Shown here: positions 57,269 to 64,000 of the stretch, one piece after another
How the letters are laid out: every line of letters starts with the position of its first letter
How positions within the stretch are numbered: the first letter of the stretch is position 1
Origin: Heloderma charlesbogerti
Taxonomy: Eukaryota; Chordata; Lepidosauria; Squamata; Helodermatidae
Reading direction: 5' to 3'
Assembly: GCA_026122225.1 (NCBI GenBank)
Contig: JANEZZ010001871.1
Coordinates: forward strand, 1,984,001 to 2,048,000
DNA length: 64,000 nucleotides
The notes under the pieces: model-generated
The model's database searches: none
Told to the model about the DNA's origin: nothing
The model's input: only the letters and a program-made list of their open reading frames with translations
Program-made: the position numbers and the translations under genes

Positions 57269-58065
57269 TAGGGCTGTGCACTGCTACAGCCCAAGGCCCG
57301 AAGCCTGAGTCGAAGCAGGCCACTTTGGGTTTCTTCGAGCCTCTTCTGAAGCAAAGCAAGTGGGGCACGAAGTGACCCGGAGTGAGTTGGGGGCTCTCCA
57401 AAGCGCCTCGGTGCGCTTCAGCGCTTTGGCACCACTGGCCCAGCTGCGCTGGCGCCTCCAAGTCCTTACCCGAGAGCCGCCCATTGCTGCCGCCACCCCC
57501 TCCACCGCCACCTCCATTGCTGCGGCCTCCACTGCTGTCACCACCATCGCCACTGTTGGCTTCGCTGCTGTCTCTGTTGCTGCTGCCACCTCCACTGCCA
57601 TGCCACCGTCATCGCTGCCGCCAGCTCCTGAGGCCTGGATGTGTGCCGGCTCTTATTGCAGGGAGTCTCCATTTTTAAAATGGCAACTCACTGCAGTAAG
57701 AGCCGGTGCATGTCCAGGCCTCAGGAGCTGGTGGAAGTGGTGGAGGTGGCGGCGGAGATGGAGGAGGAGGCGATGGCAGCAGCAGAGGAGGAGGTGGTGG
57801 TGGTGGTGGCCGCAGAGGAGAAGGCAGGAGCAGCAGCACTGGAGGAGGCGGTGATGGAGGAGGAGGAAGAGGGGGCCAGGTACGGAGCTGGGGGTTTGTG
57901 CAGCTGCACTGGGTGGGCAAAGTGGGATTCGGCCATCTGAGTCCCGCTTTGGGTTTGGGGCTGAGTTGGCCCCCCACATCAGCCTGAGCTGAATTGGGCC
58001 CGTCTCCAAAGCCACGAAGCAGCTTCCGAGTCAGATCGGGGGGGGGGGGTCCCTGAACATCCCTA
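57269..58065. mobile_element. Foldback hAT element, TAGGGCTGTGCA subtype, copy 3
   Basis: The ends are tagggctgtgcac and gaacatcccta. Flanks ctattcag (57261-57268) and gcattcag (58066-58073) match at 6 of 8 bases. Divergent ATGs (minus 57672, plus 57680) are 7 nt apart at the centre of an inverted repeat with arms of about 52 nt. The arms beyond it are gcc/gga-triplet rich. It interrupts the endonuclease region of the old LINE. Confidence 0.85.
57680..57879 (+). other. Exon-like ORF, 66 codons, in the 57269-58065 element
   Basis: It begins MATHCSKSRCMSRPQEL and continues Glu/Ala/Val-rich without a stop to CAG|GTACGG at 57879/57880 (66 codons plus 2 nt). The minus arm begins METPCNKSRHTSRPQEL but is stopped after 43 codons. 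A +1-type shift near codon 23 would rejoin a frame open to the donor CGG|GTAAGG at 57470/57469. Function is unknown. Confidence 0.4.
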
Positions 58066-58690
58066 GCATTCAGTGGTCATATGTCAGCTTGGAAATCAAC
58101 TGAAATAAATATAGGAAGACCACCACTGCCATGGTCTTTTACACTAGTCTTTAGAGTAGGGACAGAAAATGACTGAAACCCCTGGAGAGATGGTAAATTA
58201 GTTTCAGGTGCCCATGTTTCCTGTAAGCAAAGAATTTTAAATTTTTGTAAGCAATGGCAAAATCAGCATTGTAAAACTTGTTTCCCCAGCCCATGATGTT
58301 CCAAGAAAGTAAATGTGACTGTCAGGCTGGTGTAATTGTGTCTGTGTCTTTGATTGTACAGGGGCCAAGGAGAGATTTTGAATGATGGTTCTAAACCATA
58401 CTCAGAGGGTTCCAAAAAAGGTTGAGCTGTCCATTCTTGTGCTAATGTCTGATCATGAGAAAACTGCCTAAAATTATATTCCTTGGGTAACTGAAATTCA
58501 TCAGGGTCCCCAAGGGTAGCAAGAGGGTTAAATGTTTGAGGCTGATTTGAAGGTAACAATACTGAACCATCAGGGGAATAAGGGTTTGACACTGCTGGGG
58601 CATACTGTTCTCTCTTGTGCATACTATTCTCTCGCAGGGCAGAGTGGCTTGAGTGCACATAACTCCCAGGTACCATAGGTCCTACTGGAG

Positions 58691-58859
58691 TTGGAAACTG
58701 TCCAGAAAGAAACTACCCTGACTGGCTCTTGTGCCTTTAATAGCTGCTTGAACTACAGAAATCAGCAGGTGAATCTTTTCAGTGTGAAGATAGACCTTAG
58801 CATTTGCCTATCTCAGTGTATCAAGCTGCTATTAAAGGCACTGCTGCTTGAAAAGTTAG
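58691..58859. other. Non-coding spacer
   Basis: Short unassigned sequence between the old LINE and a SINE. Confidence 0.3.
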
Positions 58860-59055
58860 GAGCATAGGGAGATATTTTACTCTGAGTCAGTTCATTGGTC
58901 CATCTAGCTCAGTATTTTCTGTACTGACTTGCAATGGGCCTCCAGAGTTTCAGGCAGTAGTCTCTCTGAGCCCTGCATGAAGTTGCTGCTGGGGACTGAA
59001 CCTGGGACCTTTTGCATTGAAAGCATGTGCTCTAACATTGAGCTGTCTTTGCCAG
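58860..59055 (-). mobile_element. tRNA-Ala-like SINE
   Basis: On the minus strand, acagctcaatgttagagcac and ggtcccaggttcagtccc are the A- and B-box regions, followed by the shared body ending aatatctccctatgctcc. It is more diverged than the copy at 29805. Confidence 0.8.
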
Positions 59056-61172
59056 TTCTAGACCCCAGTCTCAAGCCAAGAGGCTGCTGATCCAAGTCCT
59101 GAGGTCTCTGACATATGCTCTGACCAGCAGATAATATGTGTGGTTTGTGTAGTCTGCATTCAAGCCTGTTCTGAGTAGTCATATACTTCAGTGTTTTGTT
59201 GCCAGTGAGCCTTGCTGGATCAGGGGCCCTCTGTATCATATCCTGCTAAAATGTGAAGTGGATAATAAATATTGAGCAAATAGCTACAATCCTGAAGATG
59301 TGTTTGAGAATGCATCCATTATTTTGGTATAAATGGTGAGAAAATGGTGGCATACATTTAAATTGAAAGCTGGTAAATTTTCCTGCAAGAGAGACCATTT
59401 ATTTTCAAAACATCTCTTCACAATGGTTCTGGGATTTCATTTTTCTTAAAAAAGTAGTTATTTTATTAAAGTGTGATAACTGAGGCTGTTGGTTTTCAGA
59501 AACATTGTTTAAGGACTGTTGATTATCATGTTCCATGATGTAAAACCTGTAGCAGTTTAACTTCTCATAAGCTTGCCCTGTGTGAACATGTCATGTTAAC
59601 AAAAGAATCAGACATTAAATTCTATGTCATATTGCTATTTTTTGCAAAGTTATTTGTTTTGATGCCTGCGTCTTGATTACAAGTGTAATGATTTACCTAG
59701 TTTGTAATCTAATTTAATTGAACCATGAAAATCCATATTTGTAGATTCAAAATTCAAGTTAGAATGTTTGGAAAATGTTAACGGCAAAGCAGTGAACACT
59801 CAGTCAACTATATGCTGTTAAGTATTTTGCAGCATTCTCTTTAAGCATCCTGTGAATACTTGAACCCACAGTGAGCGATTGGCTCAAAGGCTGATTGTTT
59901 TCAAGCTTGCTCAAAAGTGATAGGTGATCACCAAGGCTAATTGTGCAGTATTAACATCCTTAATATTCTTATGAAACAAAGAATATGCAAGCCATTTAGT
60001 TCAAGGTGTTCATACATAATTTTCCATTATACATAATTTTCAAGGCAAAAATATTCATTATGAGCCAAGGAATATAATGGCCTCTCATTTGTAGGGGATG
60101 GGGAAGAAATCCATTTGGTTCACATTAGGTCATTGGAACTGACCTAATTTGAACTTCTCAGACTAATACACAAACCAGAATACAATTATCCTTTTTTTCC
60201 CTGCACTTTTCCAAATGTTTCGATGAAGTTCTCTGATAAAAAGAAAAATGCATAGAAAAACATGTACATCAGGGAAAACAGCATGCAAAAATGGCATATA
60301 CTGAGGGGGGGAATGCTTGCAAAAATGTGTATATTATGAGACACAGAAATGTGTACGAATTTCTTGCAGTCTTTTTTAAAAAATTGCAAACTGATGCAGA
60401 AATGGAATAGCACAAATTTGTGCTTCGTAACATGTACTTCATCCTTTACCTACTCACCTCTCATCCCGATCATCACTCCTGAAATGGATTTTCCAGCAGA
60501 AAAGGTATCAGCAGGTTATTGATACATGTATTTGCATGTCACATGTAGTTTGGACCTCAGCTTGCACTAATCTGTAAGGCTCACCGTTTTACAAAAAATA
60601 GCTATTGTAAGTAGATAAAAGCTTCTGAATTCAACATATACATTCATAGACAAACATACACACCATCATAAATGCATGGTCTTGGCAACAGGGTTATAGA
60701 AGTTTCCACTGGTTATGGGTAAATCACTGCTTTCCCATTACTATTCTAAAGGCCTCACTCACAAATGCAGTACACCTGCCTTAAGAGGGAAACAGCCCTG
60801 GCATGGTACAGAAGTCACGCTTAGAATTAAACTTCATATAAAGATAAAATGGTTACGTAAGAGTGAATGTAATGACCACTAGTTAGTAATGACTGAGCTA
60901 GGCAACTGGAATGGTGATTACCATGGTGTACCATGTTGAGGAGGAAGATAAATTAAAAGAAACTAATTACTAGTTTAATTTTAACAGAAAGATGAACTCC
61001 TGGCATAATAGTTAGGTGCCATCTTGGAATTTTTGAAATGACCTGAACAAAAGGATGTTTGGAATGCAAGCTTTGGAACCTTGCTTGATCGTCCCATTTT
61101 AGCAAAGCAATGAAGAAAACCATTTACTAAAGTAATCCTTCTTTTGTTAATGTTTAATGTTACTTTTGTCTA
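59056..61172. other. AT-rich non-coding stretch
   Basis: Mostly unique. The block 60080-60440 begins taggggatgggg and has aaaatgcatagaaaaacatg and atgcaaaaatgg motifs like the A+T-rich hAT MITE interiors; its right end is unclear. No gene was seen. Confidence 0.4.
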
Positions 61173-61180
61173 CTTCTTGA

Positions 61181-62053
61181 TAGGGATGGGGGAGAATTTC
61201 TCCCCGAAACTTTGGGGGGCCGAGTGCCAACGTATTCGGCCCCCTGAAGTAGTTTCGGGGAGAAATTCTCCGCCCCCCCCCCGGGATGGGACTTACCTTT
61301 CCCGAATTTCCCTCCCGGCGGCGGGTCCCGGCGGCGGTTCGGCAGGTCTTCGTCAGGGGCGGGGGCGGCAGCCGGTCTTTCGACCGGCTGCCGCCGCCGC
61401 TATTCCAAGAAAAGTAAAAAAAAACCCCACGCCCCCGTGATAGGCTACGTGACGATTAACATAGCCTATCACGGCTAGATTTGCAAAGTCAGCCGTGATA
61501 GGCTACGTAAATCGTCACTTAGCCTATCATGGGTGACTTAAAAAAAAAAAAAAGCACGTACGGCTAATGGCGGCCCCCATAGGGAGTCGCCATTCGCGTT
61601 CCTTATTTGGTTGCTGTAGTCTACGTAAACATTTACGTAGACTATAGCAACCAAATAAGGAACGCGAATGGCGGCTCCCTATGGGGGCCGCCATTTGCGT
61701 ACGTACTTTTTTTTTTTTTTTAAAGTCACCTGTGATAGGCTATGTGATGATTAATGTAGCCTATCACAGCTGACTTTGCAGATCTAGCCATGATAGGCTA
61801 CGTAAATCGTCACGTAGCCTATCACGGGGGCATTTTTTTTTAAACTCTTTATTTCGTGGCCGGGCGAGGCGCCTCCTCCCTGGCCTGAATTTCGGCCGGG
61901 CGAGGCGGGAAGCCTCCCCCCCGGCCTGAATTTCGGCTGGGCGAGGAGGGAAGCCTCCCCCCCCGGCCTGAACTTCGGGGGGAGCAGCGAAACGCCTCCC
62001 CCCCACCGCGAAGCAAGCTGCGAGACCAGGTAAGTGGCTTTCGTGCACCCCTA
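61181..62053. mobile_element. Foldback hAT element, large nested-palindrome subtype, opposite orientation to 7620-8491
   Basis: The ends are tagggatggggg and tgcacccctA. A perfect 8-bp duplication, cttcttga, lies at 61173-61180 and 62054-62061. The core 61434-61830 is one inverted repeat centred near 61632 (gtctacgtaaacatttacgtagac). Each arm has two gataggctacgt-type palindromes and an atggcggc...gccgccat hairpin. Plus-strand right arm: three tandem units of about 50 bp, ending CAG|GTAAGT at 62029/62030. Minus arm: same frame as the plus arm of 7620-8491, but the start codon is ATA (61402) and it is disrupted; donor AAG|GTAAGT at 61297/61296. Confidence 0.93.
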
Positions 62054-62266
62054 CTTCTTGATAACAAACCAGTTTTGTTGTATAATACCTCTGGTGTTCA
62101 TACAACACCTTATGAAAGCGCATGCCTAGCTTCCTGCTTCATGCACTGAGTGGTTTGAGCTGTGACCAGGCCCTGCCCTGGTGACTTTAGACAGACACTA
62201 TTGAAGTCTGAAACAAGAAAACAAAAATACAGAAAGGTCATGTGAATTATTTCAGTTGAAGGAGTG

Positions 62267-62598
62267 TGGAAAGATGGCTAGAGTAAGTCTGGGTGAAACT
62301 GCCAAATGTTTCCTGTTTGTGTGTTCTATGTAGAAACTGCCTAACTGCTGATTCTGCAAGACTACTAACTGATTTCAAGTTGTGACAAATGTGTAATGCT
62401 GACATAGGAATATGCTGAAATATGAACCAAGATTTGACTGGCTGTCCTGATAGAGTAAGGAAGGTATAAAAATATCTGTGTGGTTCTAAGCAGTTGTTGT
62501 TCCTTATCAATGGTGAGCAACCTCATGCGTGAATAAAGGGTGCTTAACTCCACCTTGACGTCCAGCCTCATTTCTTACGAGGCAGAGGAAACCTGACA
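62267..62598 (+). mobile_element. Probable ERV LTR
   Basis: The block begins tgtggaaagatgg and ends aaacctgaca. It has tataaaa at 62465-62471 and aataaa at 62532-62537, spaced as U3-R-U5. It lies 5' of the pol fragment at 62960. No primer-binding site follows at 62599, so the edge is uncertain or deletion has removed it. Confidence 0.45.
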
Positions 62599-62738
62599 GC
62601 GCAGATTAGGAAGGGGAGAATCTTGGCTGAATTGGACAAGGTAGTCCTGGACCTTAAATCAGTTCTTCTTCATGGCTTGTATATATTTTGAAGTGTCCAA
62701 ATTTCCCTAACAACAACAACCAATCCTTGGTGGCTGCA

Positions 62739-62760
62739 CACACACACACACACACACACC
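62739..62760. repeat. (CA)n microsatellite
   Basis: A pure cacaca run of about 10 units. Confidence 0.9.
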
Positions 62761-62974
62761 CCTACATACAAGTGGGGACCTGCAACAAAATGTTGCAGTG
62801 TATTCTAACCTTCTAAGAGGAGTCCTTCTGTTTGGGGTTCTAGCCAGACAGTGATAGAACCAAAGAGACACCATCTTAAAGTAGTGGCAGCCATTTCAGG
62901 CAGCCTCCTACAGTGGAAAGTCCCAGAGGAGGATAAAAATATTTTTTTATTTTTTTTATTTTTTTCGGGGGGGG

Positions 62975-63450
62975 GGGAATACCTCAACCCCGCCTGGCAT
63001 TCGCACTATGAGATCGCCCTTCTGCTTGCCCCAAATCTCACCTTCAAGACCTCCACAACCCTGAATCCAGCAACCCTCTTGCCAGATCCAGGCCAGGGAG
63101 CTGCCCACAACTGCCTAGAGGTCCTCAACGAAGACACTCTGGCTTGACCTGACCTGCGAGATGTTCCCTGGCCCGACCCCGATGAAGAATTCTACGTTGA
63201 CAGGTCTAGTTCCATGAAAAATGGGCATCGACACACCGGAGCAGCTATGGTATCCGGCTCAAACTGCTGGCTATATAAACTCCCAGCCCAACTTTCGGCG
63301 CAGGCCGCCAAGATGGTCACGATGACAGAAGCTTTAAAAATGGCCTCCGGTAAGCGGGCGAACATTTACACCGACTCCAAGTATGTATTCACGACAGTGC
63401 ATGCACACGGCAAGCTGTGGAAAGAGCGAAGTTTCATAACCGCCTCCGGA
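62975..63450 (+). pseudogene. Gammaretrovirus-like ERV pol fragment: RT end and RNase H, broken
   Basis: The first part (LNPATLLP near 63072) is the RT-to-RNase H connection. After an in-frame TGA at about 63145, the RNase H starts, with acidic residues at the expected three places: YVD (about 63196), MTEALK (about 63325) and YTDSKY (about 63366). A Gly normally following the first Asp is Arg here. The frame ends where the hAT element at 63451 begins. RNase H degrades the RNA strand during reverse transcription; this remnant is non-functional. Confidence 0.85.
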
Positions 63451-64000
63451 TAGGGATGTCAGAGAATTCCGCCATGGATCTCGGTGAGGCCGAATGCCAG
63501 TGCATGAAATCCGTGGCCGAAACGAAGCCCCCCACCCCCCACCCCACGAAAGGCACGCGAAACGGAGCACTTGCCTGCTGCTGTCTGCGCTGACTTGCGA
63601 ATGGCGGCTGCGTCTGTGGCTGCCATTCGTTTCCTCATTATAGCCGTGATAGGGTACGTAAATAATTACATAGCCTATCACGGCTAACGCAGGGTCACAT
63701 TTACGTAGCCTATCATGGCAAAAAACAAACAGCAAATGCAAATGGCGGCGGCTGTGGTGGCCACCATTTGCGTTCCCTTTTTTTTTGGCCGTTTTAGCCT
63801 ATGTAAATATTTACGGCTGCCATAGCCACCGCCATTTGCATTTTTTTTTTTTTTTTGCCGTGATAGGCTACGTAAATACTTATGTAGCCTATCACGGCAA
63901 AATACAGGGACGCAAATGGCAGCGGCTACGGCAGCCGCCATTTGCGTCCCTGCAGGCTGCCCAGTGGCTGGATGTCCGTCTGTGGGCAGCCCTGGCTGGT
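63451..64000. mobile_element. Foldback hAT element, truncated by the window end
   Basis: The left end is tagggatgtcagag, inserted in the ERV RNase H. The right end and duplication are outside the window. The minus-strand ATG at 63626 opens 17 codons (MAATDAAAIRKSAQTAA) to a GC-type donor, CAG|GCAAGT, at 63575/63574. Palindromes of gataggctacgtaaatacttatgtagcctatc type lie near 63645-63683 and 63860-63897. Perfect octamers atgcaaat/atttgcat occur near 63737 and 63835, beside ggcggc. Confidence 0.85.

Larger units (their letters stand above)
46312..58690 (-). pseudogene. Old APE-type LINE (I/Vingi-like), split by at least seven insertions
   Basis: On the minus strand, the pieces outside later insertions give, 5' to 3': an ORF1-like or linker frame with no recognised domain (58676-58263); SWNIMGWGNKFYN and DFAIAYKNLKFFAYRKHG (about 58330-58230), then LLCGDFNARIG (about 57090-57050), the APE endonuclease; WKESIVVQIYKKGD and ISLLDIDSKLYSKILLNRLE with HPEQAGFRKGQS (about 55700-55510), the RT; GVKQGCLLAP (about 54190-54150) further in RT; VIWAQVGLPSIRAH (about 48430) and a late Cys-rich CISGAQE...SCPLYSEPR block (about 48010-47940). 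The 3' end is an aataaaaagtgactgactga tail near 46312-46335. Many stops are present. About 3.9 kb remain after subtracting insertions. The clade assignment is by motif style only. Confidence 0.75.

Noticed and set aside
57360..57977. Several long overlapping frames on both strands, Pro-, Ala-, Glu- or Gly-rich
   Set aside because: They arise from gcc/gga triplet repeats in the hAT element arms. Only the frame starting at the central ATG and ending at the donor-like site is worth noting. The others lack starts, homology or context.

Overview
The window is eukaryotic, repeat-dominated, and contains no host protein-coding exon, rRNA gene or tRNA gene that I can support. It holds three BovB (RTE) LINE copies, CR1/L2-group LINE tails ending in short A/T-rich repeats, tRNA-Ala-like and 5S-rRNA-derived SINEs, gammaretrovirus-like ERV remnants and a very high density of hAT-type non-autonomous DNA transposons. 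This mix fits a squamate reptile (lizard or snake). I cannot name the species.

Layout. 1-2151: a BovB copy with an inverted 5' end. 2152-15890: AT-rich sequence with MITEs, L2 pieces and two elements of the main hAT family (7620-8491, 9775-10409). 15890-21600: one degenerate hAT transposase gene split by a hAT MITE, a 5S-SINE and a BovB; that BovB is itself split by another MITE and a solo LTR. 21748-46300: mostly unique AT-rich sequence with scattered SINEs, L2 tails and further hAT elements. 46312-58690: one old APE-type LINE (I/Vingi-like, minus strand) split by at least seven later insertions, including a full-length BovB with an 11-bp target duplication, which carries a recent, internally deleted ERV, which in turn carries a MITE stub. 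58690-64000: unique sequence, then a large foldback hAT element, an LTR-like block, an ERV pol fragment and a last hAT element cut by the window end.

The most interesting content is a superfamily of 14 foldback hAT elements (7620, 9775, 17021, 18997, 21748, 36662, 38024, 39088, 42027, 54363, 55160, 57269, 61181, 63451). Ends are TAGGGATG/CATCCCTA-like, and 8-bp target duplications can be read for most. The three sequence groups differ internally but share one layout: a palindromic core, ATG codons pointing outward on both arms, a short GC-rich open frame, then a consensus-like 5' splice site facing outward. By eye, 26 of 27 inspected arms keep a GT or GC dinucleotide at the homologous donor position, and about 14 arms keep an uninterrupted ATG-to-donor frame. 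I read these as possible mobile two-sided first exons. This is inference from sequence only; transcript data would decide it.

Coordinates of repeat edges without a target duplication are approximate.
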